A stretch of 64,000 bases of DNA, taken from contig NZ_PUJW01000015.1 of the NCBI RefSeq assembly GCF_011189575.1, forward strand, positions 52,545-116,544. The letters run 5' to 3'. Below, in pieces: positions 1 through 9,167 of this stretch. The notes under the pieces were generated by a model. The model saw only the letters and a program-made list of their open reading frames with translations, had not been told where the DNA came from and ran no database searches. The first letter of the stretch is position 1; every line of letters begins with the position of its first letter. The position numbers and the translations under genes were made by a program. This DNA is from Photorhabdus cinerea. Its GTDB lineage: Bacteria > Pseudomonadota > Gammaproteobacteria > Enterobacterales > Enterobacteriaceae.

Positions 1-834
1 GGAGTAAGCTTCTCACATGGGGCGAATGATGGTCAGAAAGGCATTGGTTTGATTATGTTGGTGTTGATTGGTGTCGCTCCGGCGGGATTTGTCGTAAACA
101 TGAATGCTAATGGTTATGATATTGCCCGTACTTACGATGCTGTTACTCACCTGCAGCAATATTATCAGCAGCATGGCACAGCGTTATCTCATGCCATTAA
201 ACTGACGCCATCGGTAACTGTTGTTAAGAATGAACCGGAAGGGAGATTCCATTGTGATAGCACCCGTGCCGTGGTTGTTCTTAATCATACAGAAAGCATA
301 TTGAAGGGCATTCAGAGTTACAGTGAACTGAACTCTGAACAGCGTAACAATATGCGCCGTATGTTGATGTGTATTGCTGATACGGCGGAATCTGTGGCTA
401 AACTGCCGGAAACCAGTGGTGAAGATGCTCGTTTCCTGAATAAACTGCGTAAAGACTTATTGCATACTGTTGAGTATGCACCGGTCTGGATCATCATTGC
501 GGTAGCACTGGCTCTGTCTCTGGGCACTTTGGTTGGCTGGAAACGTGTTGCGGTGACTATCGGTGAGAAGATTGGTAAAAAAGGCATGACCTACGCGCAG
601 GGTGTTTCAGCTCAGATGACTGCGGCTGTTTCAATCGGTGTTGCGAGTTATACCGGGATGCCGGTCTCTACTACACAGGTGTTGTCTTCTGCGGTTGCAG
701 GTACGATGTTGGTTGATGGTGGTGGTGTTCAGGGTAAAACAATCAAGAACATCATGTTGGCCTGGATACTGACATTGCCAGTTTCAATCGCGCTGTCCGG
801 TACTCTCTACTGGTTCGCTTTGAAATTGATTTAA
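1..834 (+). CDS. pitA: Low-affinity inorganic phosphate transporter PitA (5' end outside window)
   Basis: The frame is open from base 1, so only the C-terminal part is present. It begins inside the Pit-family signature (SFSHGANDGQKGIG, bases 7-48), the second of the two GANDxxN-type repeats that bind phosphate in this symporter family. A long hydrophilic central loop follows, then four hydrophobic segments (about codons 160-277) including GMPVSTTQVLSSAVAG. Inner-membrane uptake of metal-phosphate with protons is the family function. It is followed by a strong bidirectional terminator shared with convergent uspB, the usual enterobacterial arrangement. A downstream Met at base 49 is internal, not a start. 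Confidence 0.95.
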   Translation, partial: GVSFSHGANDGQKGIGLIMLVLIGVAPAGFVVNMNANGYDIARTYDAVTHLQQYYQQHGTALSHAIKLTPSVTVVKNEPEGRFHCDSTRAVVVLNHTESILKGIQSYSELNSEQRNNMRRMLMCIADTAESVAKLPETSGEDARFLNKLRKDLLHTVEYAPVWIIIAVALALSLGTLVGWKRVAVTIGEKIGKKGMTYAQGVSAQMTAAVSIGVASYTGMPVSTTQVLSSAVAGTMLVDGGGVQGKTIKNIMLAWILTLPVSIALSGTLYWFALKLI

Positions 835-852
835 TTGTTCAACGGATAATTG

Positions 853-884
853 AAAGGCGGTATAGGTTAACTATACCGCCTTTT
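853..884. terminator. Bidirectional rho-independent terminator between pitA and uspB
   Basis: A perfect 13-bp stem (853-865 with 871-883), a 5-nt loop, and a T-rich tail on the plus side with an A-rich start on the other side. It sits between the convergent pitA and uspB stop codons, so it can serve both. Confidence 0.9.
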
Positions 885-887
885 GTT

Positions 888-1223
888 TTAATACCAAATC
901 AACATAGAAATCAGGCAAACAACAACTAACCCACTCAGCGCACTTGTCAAAATAAATTGCTTCCTCAGCCTTTCACAGCGAAGAACCACTTCTGGATCAT
1001 GATGGTCAAGGTAACGTTGTGAATTGATATAGCGTACTAACCGAATCTGCTTATTAAGCTGCCCATGAGTAGTAAAAAAACCGTTACCGTCTACTGATTG
1101 GTAAAGCAAGGGATCGGACTGGCGAAGAATAGACAGCAATGCCCGCAGCGAAGAGAAGTAGCGCATCATATTCATAATGCAGACAAGACACAGCGCCCAA
1201 AACAGCGCAATTGTACTGAACAT
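888..1223 (-). CDS. uspB: Universal stress protein B
   Basis: 111 aa, the normal UspB length. There is an N-terminal membrane segment (MFSTIALFWALCLVCIMNMM), a charged middle, and a C-terminal membrane segment (LTSALSGLVVVCLISMLIWY). In E. coli this small inner-membrane protein is a sigma-S-dependent stationary-phase gene involved in ethanol tolerance. The start at 1223 is chosen because an AAGGAGGGG ribosome site lies just upstream; an in-frame ATG further out at 1259 has no support. It normally sits divergent from uspA, but here about 2.3 kb of accessory DNA separates the two. Confidence 0.93.
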   Translation of the reverse strand: MFSTIALFWALCLVCIMNMMRYFSSLRALLSILRQSDPLLYQSVDGNGFFTTHGQLNKQIRLVRYINSQRYLDHHDPEVVLRCERLRKQFILTSALSGLVVVCLISMLIWY

Positions 1224-1584
1224 AATCCCCTCCTTAGAATGGTTAGCCAGAGCTGTCACAAAAGGAAAAAATCAAAATTGCAGGCGGTGATGCCTTATAT
1301 TTATTGTAGGAAAGATAGTCAGATAGTACAAAAAACCCCTTTTGTGTGGCTTAAATTTGGACAAAGCCATAAAATGGCGGTCAAGTTGTGGTGATTGTTG
1401 CCGATACCAGATGGTAATAGTCAGGAACGTTAATCCTTTAATGTGATGATATTTTGATAATAAGTACGGCTTATATAATGAAATTAATCATAAATTCCAT
1501 TATCTGAGTTGTTGTAACCACTGAGTAGTTCAATGTAGTGGGAAATAAGGATTTTTTGTGTACCAGATAAACCTCTGCCACTGA
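1224..1584. other. uspB upstream region
   Basis: 361 bases without a supported gene. It should contain the uspB promoter on the minus strand. Reading frames here are short and I see no RNA gene or convincing promoter consensus. Its right end marks the junction with the hcp relic. Confidence 0.4.
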
Positions 1585-1904
1585 TCTCATTCGATAAGCA
1601 GAGAACAGAATGTCAGCCATCACCTTATCGTAATAAAAAAACCTATTGATAAATCATCTCCACTTTTAGGGTTAGCCATTTCAGATAACGAAGTACTTGA
1701 TGCTATTTTTGAGTGTTATAGAACAAATCAATCAGGTGCTCAAGAGTTGTATTACACCATAAAAGTGGTTGATGCCACTATCTCCGATTTAACAGCTACT
1801 CATCCACATAATAAACGCATACAGGTTCTGAGCCACAGGAAACTCTCTCTTTACGATACAAGAGTATCACGTGGACCCATCATATTGCAGGAACCAGTGC
1901 TTAG
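1585..1904 (+). pseudogene. Decayed hcp (type VI secretion tube protein) fragment
   Basis: The conceptual translation is clearly Hcp-like. From 1585 it gives HSISREQN, then IDKSSPLLGLAISDNEVLDA, a YRTNQSG-type segment and VVDATISDL. After a frame change near 1825 it reads ETLSLRYKSITWTHHIAGTSA and stops at 1902-1904. These blocks match the intact Hcp at 37998-38477 in the same order (TREQN, IDKSSPLLGIAISNNEILNA, LRDASIVDI, ETISLAYKSITWKHHIAGTSG). The N-terminal third is missing apart from a possible YQI remnant at 1561, and at least one frameshift is present. It is convergent with the effector/immunity-like pair to its right. Confidence 0.85.
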
Positions 1905-1924
1905 ATAATTATCTTATTTATAAT

Positions 1925-2203
1925 TCATGTATTGTGTTTACGACGAGCAATGATATATGGGATACAACATGAATATGCAAGAACAAATGAAGCATAATGT
2001 AGAAAATCATCATTTGTTGTGTCTATATTTAGTAAAGGAATAAAATCGAAATGAAAAACATAAAGATGAAAAGCAGATAGAGATAATGGTAATATTATAG
2101 CATAAAGATGACAATAGATATTGTCTGATATTAAAAGCTTTTTTATGAAAACATATGTAGGTCTTAGTATTATCAAAGATAATAATATATAAAGAAACCC
2201 CAT
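1925..2203 (-). CDS. Small membrane protein, candidate immunity partner
   Basis: 92 aa, not recognised as a family. It contains about three hydrophobic segments (MGFLYILLSLIIL, LYAIILPLSLSAFHLYVFHF, YASFVLAYSCCIPYII), so it is probably an inner-membrane protein. Its ATG overlaps the stop of the preceding gene in a TAATG arrangement, implying translational coupling. Tight coupling of a small membrane protein to a T6SS-linked effector candidate, with an hcp relic alongside, is the usual layout of an immunity gene. That role is inference from context only. Confidence 0.5.
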   Translation of the reverse strand: MGFLYILLSLIILRPTYVFIKKLLISDNIYCHLYAIILPLSLSAFHLYVFHFDFIPLLNIDTTNDDFLHYASFVLAYSCCIPYIIARRKHNT

Positions 2204-2643
2204 TAATTACTCCTCATATATCCATGAGCTAATAATAATCCTCCATAGCCAGAACGTGAAAGTCTCGTAACAGTTAACCCGCCAACTATTTGAAGCCCCC
2301 CTGAAATGAAACCAACACCTGCAATAATTAATTTATCAAATTCACGTCTTTTGCTATTTCTAGGGCTATCTATAACCTCTTTTTGTACAACAATCGCTTG
2401 CCTTACATTTTTTTGCGAAATCATTCTATCTTGTTCTTTTAAGGATTTTATTTCCTCTTCTAATAAGTCTATTGCCTCAAGTATTGAAAGTTCCCCTGTG
2501 TTTATTTTTGCTGTAATATCTTGAGAGTAGGCGATAACTTCATTGATGAAATGATCTTTAGCCAGGCTCCATTTTATAAATTTATTAGCAACACTATTCA
2601 TAACTATAATCAGTTCATTTTGTTTATCCATTTGGATCTTCAT
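2203..2643 (-). CDS. DUF4225-like protein, probable T6SS-associated effector; 5' end broken by in-frame TGA
   Basis: 146 aa from the ATG at 2643. The N-terminal half is helical and charged. The C-terminal part is a glycine-rich hydrophobic segment (GVGFISGGLQIVGGL) ending in LLLAHGYMRSN, resembling DUF4225 proteins of Photorhabdus and Xenorhabdus but cut short. The same frame continues upstream to an ATG at 2730 with a good RBS (AGAGGA), interrupted only by one TGA codon at 2691-2689 (codon 14). The original gene was therefore probably 2203-2730, now a nonsense allele or a reinitiated shorter product. It is translationally coupled to the membrane protein downstream. Confidence 0.55.
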   Translation of the reverse strand: MKIQMDKQNELIIVMNSVANKFIKWSLAKDHFINEVIAYSQDITAKINTGELSILEAIDLLEEEIKSLKEQDRMISQKNVRQAIVVQKEVIDSPRNSKRREFDKLIIAGVGFISGGLQIVGGLTVTRLSRSGYGGLLLAHGYMRSN

Positions 2644-2730
2644 AAGCTGCCTTTCTTTTTGAGTGGCATCATCAAAGTATCCTCTGGCTCACGGATTTCT
2701 TCCGTAGAATTCATCTAAAACATCCATCAT

Positions 2731-3510
2731 AATCCTCTTCTTTAAAATATCGTCATGTATCGTTATCTACATTAATAAAAATAAACAAATTGAACAAGTC
2801 TATTTCCAGATTATAGTGATCTGCAATCCAAATCTGATAAGCCGGAATTATCTGAAAATGAACCTACATTTCATTACAGTGAATTAGGATTAACGATAAT
2901 CAACAAATATTCTATTAATTCTTCGCTTGTCATTGTTACTGGGATTCAAATGTATTTTTAGCAGCATAAAGTCTGATGCAGACGTCTGTACGTTTCATCC
3001 CCCTCCCGGAAGGGCCATTGGGTAATCTAGTACTACAGCCGTAGATACCAGAAAGTTGCATTTTCCTTGATGCTCACAACTCTGAGAAACCGCATGAATT
3101 AAGCTTTTCTATGAGTGTCTTTTCTGTTGAAAAAAGTAAGTACGGCTGTAGTACTAGAATGAATGAACACAGATTAATTGGAGATGTCTTGTTTCTGTTT
3201 GCGGGCCGTATCAGTAATACCTACCTCAGATTATTGGGGGTCTACGTAAAAACTCGATTTGAGCATTGAAAAACATGGATTGGACAAGAAAGACCATAAA
3301 ACCAGAGTTTGATTTTGTTATTCATCAAGTGGCAGGAATAGTCATTGTGGTATATGTTGTTTGTTTGGTGAATGTTCTTTGCTCGATAGCTAAATACGAT
3401 GAGTTGTAATCGAAACAACGCCTTAAGGACATTCTAAACAGTAATAAACATAGCATAGTGGCGATTTGCTTTGCCAACTCATTAACTAGCATTATGAAAG
3501 GAGTTCGCTT
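2731..3510. other. uspA upstream region
   Basis: About 780 bases without a supported gene. It contains the inverted-repeat element at 3027-3157 and must contain the uspA promoter. The remainder is AT-rich with only short frames. The DNA between uspB and uspA appears to be inserted, because these genes are close neighbours in related enterobacteria. Confidence 0.4.
3027..3157. repeat. 131-bp element with perfect 17-bp terminal inverted repeats
   Basis: The arms CTAGTACTACAGCCGTA (3027-3043) and its exact reverse complement (3141-3157) enclose 97 bp of non-coding DNA. The size and perfect ends suggest a MITE-like element or a long foldback. No coding sequence lies inside and no target duplication is evident. 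No second copy was seen in this window. Confidence 0.6.
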
Positions 3511-3942
3511 ATGGCTTACAAACATATTCTTGTTGCGGTTGATTTATCCCCGGAAAGTCAGGTGTTGGTGCAAAAAGCTGTTTCCATGGCAAAACCGTAC
3601 AATGCCAAAGTTTCCTTGATCCATGTTGATGTTAACTATTCCGATCTCTACACCGGTTTGATTGACGTTAATCTCGGTGATATGCAGCAACGTATTACTG
3701 ATGAGACCCGCAATGCGTTGAAAGAGCTTTCCACAGAGTCGGATTATGACATTCAGGAAACTTTGAGTGGTAGCGGTGATCTGGGGCAGGTATTGGTTGA
3801 TGCAATTAAAAAATATGACATAGATCTGGTTGTTTGTGGTCATCATCAGGATTTCTGGAGCAAACTGATGTCTTCTGCTCGTCAGTTAATTAACACTGTT
3901 CATGTTGATATGTTGATCGTTCCTCTGCGTGATGATGAATAA
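3511..3942 (+). CDS. uspA: Universal stress protein A
   Basis: 143 aa, essentially the length of E. coli UspA. The N-terminus AYKHILVAVDLSPES and the following alpha/beta fold with LVVCGHHQD and the C-terminal DMLIVPLRDDE are typical. UspA is a cytoplasmic dimer induced by growth arrest and many stresses. An AAAGGAG ribosome site precedes the ATG, and a strong terminator follows. It lacks the G-2X-G-9X-G nucleotide-binding motif of ATP-binding Usp proteins, as expected for the UspA subgroup. Confidence 0.97.
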   Translation: MAYKHILVAVDLSPESQVLVQKAVSMAKPYNAKVSLIHVDVNYSDLYTGLIDVNLGDMQQRITDETRNALKELSTESDYDIQETLSGSGDLGQVLVDAIKKYDIDLVVCGHHQDFWSKLMSSARQLINTVHVDMLIVPLRDDE

Positions 3943-3967
3943 CCACAAATTGAAAAACTATTCGATT

Positions 3968-3997
3968 AAAACGCCTGCTTATGCAGGCGTTTTTTTT
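3968..3997 (+). terminator. uspA rho-independent terminator
   Basis: An ACGCCTGC/GCAGGCGT stem with a TTAT loop, preceded by As and followed by eight Ts, 25 bases after the uspA stop. Confidence 0.92.
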
Positions 3998-4201
3998 GAT
4001 GAAATGTGGTGTAGTTTGGTTTGTTCCCTGTGCAATCAAGAAATTTTTTTTACCATTCTGTAAAAAAACTTCTTGAAAGATGAATATAGAACAGTGATAT
4101 ATTCAAAGAGCAAACACAACTTACCTCACATTTTCGACAAAAATAATTATCAGAAAATGGTGGGGAGACATCACAACCGAAGTAAAAAAAGGAAGGGTTA
4201 A

Positions 4202-5545
4202 ATGAGCTGTTTACTATCTTTGTCTTCATTTCTTGGATCAATTCAACGCAGGGATGAGTATCAACCCGAATATCTCCAGGCTGTCCGGGAAGTTTTCACC
4301 TCACTTTGGCCGTTTCTTGAACAAAACCCAAAATACCGTGAACAAAGCTTACTGGAACGTATGGTAGAACCGGAACGGGTTATTCAGTTCCGGGTTTGTT
4401 GGGTAGATGATCAGGGTAAGGTTCAGGTAAACCGTGCATGGCGGGTACAGTTCAATTCGGCCATTGGTCCATATAAAGGTGGTATGCGTTTTCATCCATC
4501 GGTGAACCTCTCTATTCTGAAATTCCTTGGCTTTGAACAAACATTGAAAAATGCACTGACAACCTTACCAATGGGTGGGGGGAAAGGGGGTTCAGATTTT
4601 GATCCTAAAGGAAAAAGTCAGGGCGAAGTGATGCGATTTTGCCAGGCGCTAATGACGGAATTGTACCGCCATCTGGGACCAGATACCGATGTCCCCGCTG
4701 GTGATATTGGTGTGGGTGGCCGTGAAGTGGCCTTTATGTCAGGGATGATGAAAAAGCTCTCTAATAATACGGCTTGTGTATTCACTGGCAAAGGTCTCTC
4801 TTTTGGCGGTAGTTTGATTCGCCCGGAAGCAACAGGTTATGGTCTGGTTTATTTCACCAATGCCATGTTGAAACGCCATGGTATGGGCTTTGAAGGTATG
4901 CGTGTATCGGTTTCCGGTGCAGGCAATGTTGCGCAATATACGATCGAAAAATGCATGGCATTGGGTGCGAAAGTGGTTACTGCTTCTGATTCCGGCGGTA
5001 CAGTGGTTGATGAGGAGGGTTTCACGCTGGAGAAATTGGCTCATCTTGAAGAGATTAAAAACCAACACTATGGCCGTGTGGAAGAGTATGCCAAAGAACG
5101 GGGACTGACTTTCTTAAAGGGATTACAACCTTGGTCTGTGCCAGTTGATATCGCTTTGCCATGTGCCACTCAGAATGAGTTGGATCTGGATGCGGCTAAA
5201 GTGCTTATCAAGAATGGTGTTAAAGCTGTAGCTGAAGGTGCGAATATGCCTGCAACCATTTCAGCGACTGAAGCCTTTATTGAAGCGGGTGTGTTGTTTG
5301 CACCAGGCAAAGCCGCTAACGCGGGTGGCGTGGCAACGTCTGGCTTGGAAATGGCACAAAACGCAGCACGTTTAGGCTGGAAGGCTGAGAAAGTGGATGC
5401 ACGTTTGCATCACATCATGCTGGATATCCATCACGCCTGTGTTGAGTATGGTGGCGAGAGCAAACAGACCAATTATGTTCAGGGGGCGAATGTTGCTGGA
5501 TTTGTAAAAGTTGCCGATGCCATGCTTGCCCAGGGCATTTTGTGA
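4202..5545 (+). CDS. gdhA: NADP-specific glutamate dehydrogenase
   Basis: 447 aa, the same length as the E. coli enzyme. It catalyses reductive amination of 2-oxoglutarate with ammonium and NADPH to L-glutamate in the cytoplasm. Visible motifs are the substrate-domain lysine block (PMGGGKGGSDFDPKGKS, about residues 122-138), DVPAGDIGVGGRE, the Rossmann loop VSGAGNVAQY, and the C-terminal APGKAANAGGVATSGLEM. The ATG at 4202 is preceded by a GGAAGG site. It is monocistronic, with its own downstream hairpin. Confidence 0.98.
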   Translation: MSCLLSLSSFLGSIQRRDEYQPEYLQAVREVFTSLWPFLEQNPKYREQSLLERMVEPERVIQFRVCWVDDQGKVQVNRAWRVQFNSAIGPYKGGMRFHPSVNLSILKFLGFEQTLKNALTTLPMGGGKGGSDFDPKGKSQGEVMRFCQALMTELYRHLGPDTDVPAGDIGVGGREVAFMSGMMKKLSNNTACVFTGKGLSFGGSLIRPEATGYGLVYFTNAMLKRHGMGFEGMRVSVSGAGNVAQYTIEKCMALGAKVVTASDSGGTVVDEEGFTLEKLAHLEEIKNQHYGRVEEYAKERGLTFLKGLQPWSVPVDIALPCATQNELDLDAAKVLIKNGVKAVAEGANMPATISATEAFIEAGVLFAPGKAANAGGVATSGLEMAQNAARLGWKAEKVDARLHHIMLDIHHACVEYGGESKQTNYVQGANVAGFVKVADAMLAQGIL

Positions 5546-5555
5546 ATTGAAGATA

Positions 5556-5580
5556 TCAGCCGCAATATGCGGCTGACTTT
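5556..5580 (+). terminator. gdhA terminator hairpin
   Basis: A perfect 9-bp stem (TCAGCCGCA/TGCGGCTGA) with a 3-nt loop and a short T run, 10 bases after the gdhA stop and abutting the convergent rsmJ stop. Confidence 0.75.
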
Positions 5581-6324
5581 TCAGCAAGGATAAATATCAA
5601 AACGGTGATTTTTCGTGGTGATAGCTGCTGATGCAACTACTCCAGCTAAGGGTTCTGCATAATCAGGCCGTTTTACTACTACGCGACGTTTTGCTAAAGC
5701 GCGAGCGGGGGACAACAAATTATCAGCATCTTCATCAGCGCCAACCAGAGACTGAAACACTCGCATCTCTTTTTTCACCAATGCACTTTTTTGCTTGTGT
5801 GGATACATAGGATCGAGATAAACGACATCAGGCTGTGGTGTAATATCGGCCAGCGCTGTAATGCTTGAAGTGTGAAGCAGTGTCATGCGTTCTTGCAACC
5901 AGCCACCAATTTCCTCATCTTGATAACCGCGTTGCAACCCATCATCCAGCAATGCCGCGACTACAGGATGGCGTTCCAGCATCCTTACATGGCAACCCAA
6001 TGATGCCAGTACAAAGGCATCTCTCCCCAGACCTGCGGTAGCATCTACGACTGTTGGTAGATAATCTTTTTTGATCCCGATGGCCTTAGCGACTGCTTCG
6101 CCGCGTCCGCCACCAAAGCGGCGACGATGTGCCATGGTACCTGATACAAAATCCACATAGATACCACCCAGTTTTGGCTCATCCAGTTTACGGAGTTCGA
6201 GGTATTGAGGGGTAAGAACCAATGCCATAACTGCGCTTTCGTCATGTACTAGATCCCAGCGTTCTGCCAGTTGAGATAAGGCGCTGTTATCAGCGCCTTG
6301 TTCACAGATTAAACAGATACCCAC
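5581..6324 (-). CDS. rsmJ: 16S rRNA (guanine-1516-N2)-methyltransferase RsmJ
   Basis: 247 aa. An SAM-dependent methyltransferase that modifies G1516 of 16S rRNA. The family blocks LRKLDEPKLGGIYVDFVSG, MAHRRRFGGGRGEA, the SAM loop VVDATAGLGRDAFVLASLG, the catalytic-type DPMYPHK and VVKRPDYAEPL are all present. It starts with GTG at 6324, five bases after the prlC stop, so it is co-transcribed with prlC as in E. coli. The GTG start agrees with the family N-terminus (MxICLI). Confidence 0.96.
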   Translation of the reverse strand: MGICLICEQGADNSALSQLAERWDLVHDESAVMALVLTPQYLELRKLDEPKLGGIYVDFVSGTMAHRRRFGGGRGEAVAKAIGIKKDYLPTVVDATAGLGRDAFVLASLGCHVRMLERHPVVAALLDDGLQRGYQDEEIGGWLQERMTLLHTSSITALADITPQPDVVYLDPMYPHKQKSALVKKEMRVFQSLVGADEDADNLLSPARALAKRRVVVKRPDYAEPLAGVVASAAITTKNHRFDIYPC

Positions 6325-6329
6325 CCTGA

Positions 6330-8372
6330 TTATCCTTTAATACCGGAACTACGTAGCATTGCATCCAGTTTTGGTTCACGGCCACGGAAACGTTTGAACA
6401 GTTCCATTGGATCTTCAGAACCACCACGGGACAGAATGTTATCAAGGAAAGATTGCCCGGTTGCGCGGTTAAAAATGCCTTCTTCCTCAAAACGGGAGTA
6501 AGCATCGGCTGCCAACACATCAGCCCATAGATAACTGTAGTAGCCAGCGGCATAACCACCGGAAAAGACGTGGGTGAATGAGTGAGGGAAACGGCCCCAT
6601 TCAGGTGAAGGCACTACGGAGACCAATTTCTTCACTTCCTTTAAGGTCTTCATGGTTTGAGCACCTTTCTTTGGATCATACTCAACATGTAGACGGAAAT
6701 CGAACTGACCAAACTCAAGCTGACGCAAGATCCGCATAGCGGCTTGATAGTTTTTCGCTGCTAAAAGGTTATCCAACATGGATTGTGGTAGAGGTTCTTG
6801 AGTTTCGTAGTGACCAGAGATAAATGCCAGTGCTTCTGGTTCCCAACACCAGTTCTCCATGAACTGGCTTGGCATTTCTACCGCATCCCACGGTACACCA
6901 CCAATACCGGAAACGCCGGCAGTTTCAATCAGGGTCAACATATGATGTAGACAGTGACCAAACTCGTGGAACAGCGTGTTGACTTCACTGTGAGTGAACA
7001 GCGCGGGTTTATCGCCAACAGGTCTGTTGAAGTTACAGTTCAGATAAGCGACAGGCTTTTGCAGTTCGCCGTTGGAACGACGCATTCTGCTGATGCACTC
7101 ATCCATCCAGGCGCCACCACGTTTATTCTCACGTGCGTATAGATCCATATAGAAGCTACCGCGCAACTCATTTGTGTCATCGTACAGATCAAAGAAACGA
7201 ACATCTGGGTGCCAGGTTTCTACATCATGGCGCTCTTTGGCAGTAATACCATAGATACGACGAACAACCTCGAATAGCCCTTCAACAGCCTTTTGTTCAG
7301 GGAAATAAGGACGTAACTGCTCATCATTGATAGAGAACTCATACTGTTTTTGTTTCTCGCCATAATAAGTCATATCCCAAGCTTCCAGCTTGTGGGCACA
7401 ATGATGCCATTTAGCAAAACCTTTTAATTCATCTACCTCTTCTTCGCCTTGTGGATGAGCACGTTTTGTCAAATCATTCAGAAAATCCAATACTTCCTTA
7501 GGCGTTTTTGCCATTTTGGTCGCAAGGGATTGTTCAGCATAATTTTTGAAACCAAGCAATTGAGCTTGTTCGTGACGCAGTGCAAGGATCTCGGCGATCA
7601 CTTCGCTGTTATCCCATTTACCTGCATTTGGCCCCTGATCGGATGCGCGGGTATTGTAGGCGTAATAAATTTCCCGACGCAGTTCGCGGTTATCTGCATA
7701 GGTGATAACCGGCTGGTAACTTGGTGCTTCTAAAGTCAGTAGCCAGCCTTTTTGTCCTTTGGCTTCTGCCTGGGCTTTAGCGGCGGCAATCGCGCTTTCG
7801 GGCAGACCAGACAGATCTTTCACGTCAGTAATTAATTTGGTCCAGCCCATAGTGGCATCAAGCACATTATTGTTGAATTGCGAACTTAAATCCGACAAAC
7901 GAGCACTAATCTCGCCATAGCGTTTCTGTTTTTCTTCAGGCAGACCAATACCTGATAGTTTAAAATCACGCAGTGAATTTTCGACCGCTTTGCGTTGAGG
8001 TTGAGAGAGTTTCTCAAATTCAGCACTCTCACGTAATGACGTATACGCTTGATACAGCCCCTTGTGTTGACCTAACCAGGTACTGAATTCGGACAGTAAT
8101 GGCAAACTTTCTTCATAGACGGTGCGTAATTCTGGGCTGTTTTTAACCGAATTGAGATGATTGACGGGTGACCATGCACGGGACTGCTTATCACCGGCTT
8201 CGGCCAATGGTTGACACAGATTATCCCAGGTAAAAACGGTATTCTCGGCCAATATTTTTTCGACGGTTTGGCGATAATTGGCAATCACTTCTTTTACAGC
8301 GGGAACAACATGTTCTGGTTTAATAGAAGAAAATTTTGGTAAACCTGATGGAACGAGTAACGGATTAGTCAT
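6330..8372 (-). CDS. prlC: Oligopeptidase A
   Basis: 680 aa, matching the M3-family cytoplasmic metallopeptidase that degrades oligopeptides and cleaved signal peptides. The zinc site HEFGH lies in NTLFHEFGHCLHHML, with the downstream Glu in VEMPSQFMENW. The N-terminus (LLVPSGLPKFSSIKPEHV) fits the family. It is the first gene of a prlC-rsmJ pair. The E. coli homologue is heat inducible, but I could not define a heat-shock promoter here. Confidence 0.98.
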   Translation of the reverse strand: MTNPLLVPSGLPKFSSIKPEHVVPAVKEVIANYRQTVEKILAENTVFTWDNLCQPLAEAGDKQSRAWSPVNHLNSVKNSPELRTVYEESLPLLSEFSTWLGQHKGLYQAYTSLRESAEFEKLSQPQRKAVENSLRDFKLSGIGLPEEKQKRYGEISARLSDLSSQFNNNVLDATMGWTKLITDVKDLSGLPESAIAAAKAQAEAKGQKGWLLTLEAPSYQPVITYADNRELRREIYYAYNTRASDQGPNAGKWDNSEVIAEILALRHEQAQLLGFKNYAEQSLATKMAKTPKEVLDFLNDLTKRAHPQGEEEVDELKGFAKWHHCAHKLEAWDMTYYGEKQKQYEFSINDEQLRPYFPEQKAVEGLFEVVRRIYGITAKERHDVETWHPDVRFFDLYDDTNELRGSFYMDLYARENKRGGAWMDECISRMRRSNGELQKPVAYLNCNFNRPVGDKPALFTHSEVNTLFHEFGHCLHHMLTLIETAGVSGIGGVPWDAVEMPSQFMENWCWEPEALAFISGHYETQEPLPQSMLDNLLAAKNYQAAMRILRQLEFGQFDFRLHVEYDPKKGAQTMKTLKEVKKLVSVVPSPEWGRFPHSFTHVFSGGYAAGYYSYLWADVLAADAYSRFEEEGIFNRATGQSFLDNILSRGGSEDPMELFKRFRGREPKLDAMLRSSGIKG

Positions 8373-8609
8373 ATAAAGCGTCCTGTTTATGTTTTGGATA
8401 CATTGCTGAGCGGAACAACCTTGTATCGTAATGGGTATCGGCTAATAAGATGTAGGTAAAATTCGACAAACTCAACGCGAATGTTGAGTTTATGAACAAT
8501 AAAATTTAATGCTTTTTAGCAAATTGAGAATGATTTCAGCAAACGGATTCAGAAGCCAGATAATCTGCGCTATGATTGGCTTCTTTTCATAATTATTTGG
8601 TATTTATAA

Positions 8610-8704
8610 GGAAGATCATCGTCCCCGGTGGGGCGGCTGGACTTCAAATCCAGATGAGGCCGCCAGCGGTCTCTGGCAGGTTCGACTCCTGTGATCTTCC
8701 GCCA
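8610..8704 (+). tRNA. selC: tRNA-Sec (UCA)
   Basis: 95 bases, ending in an encoded CCA, nearly identical in layout to E. coli selC: acceptor GGAAGATC/GATCTTCC, anticodon loop CTTCAAA with anticodon TCA at 8644-8646, the long variable arm of tRNA-Sec, and a GGTTCGACTCC T-loop. It decodes UGA as selenocysteine. selC is a well-known integration hot spot in enterobacteria, and here it borders the large accessory block to the right. Confidence 0.98.
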
Positions 8705-8841
8705 ATTATTAATCTACTTTCTAGGCCGGAAGGTTGAATTGCCGCTGGCAATTTTTGATCCTATGAATCCGGAATTGGCGAAGATGTCGGTAGCAGGCAA
8801 CTAATTGGTTTGAATATTTTAACATTTATTCTTCCCTGATT

Positions 8842-8864
8842 AAGGAGGGAACACCTCCTTTTTT
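8842..8864 (+). terminator. Rho-independent terminator downstream of selC
   Basis: Stem AAGGAGG/CCTCCTT with a 5-nt loop followed by TTTT. It could terminate selC or the gene remnant in between. Confidence 0.7.
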
Positions 8865-9167
8865 ATAGCTATGGTTGTCAATAAGTATATTTGGGGATAT
8901 TGAAAAATTTTTCATTTCAATGAACCATCCAAATGAAGAAAGAATAAGTATATATCACAACCCTTTGTTTCTGAAAAAATTGGAAAATCCTATCATAGAA
9001 TTCCTATTCACGAGACAAATTGCTCCTTGGATTATAATTTAATGGCAATGATAAGCTATATCAGTCAAGAAAGTAGAAATTGATAATCAACGTTAATATA
9101 GTTATTCGATAATGTGATTTTTATTGATAAAGTTGCTTTCATTCCCTATCTCCCAGGGAATTAGCAT

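Noticed and set aside
1098..1394. 98-codon plus-strand frame
   Set aside because: Opposite-strand shadow of uspB with atypical composition and no RBS.
2689..2691. In-frame TGA as a selenocysteine codon, given selC in the same window
   Set aside because: The protein is not a redox family, no SECIS-like hairpin is evident just after the TGA, and neighbouring decay points to a nonsense mutation.
8703..8803. Open frame ending LPLAIFDPMNPELAKMSVAGN after selC
   Set aside because: No start codon or RBS and too short to assign; noted only as a possible gene tail in the selC downstream region.
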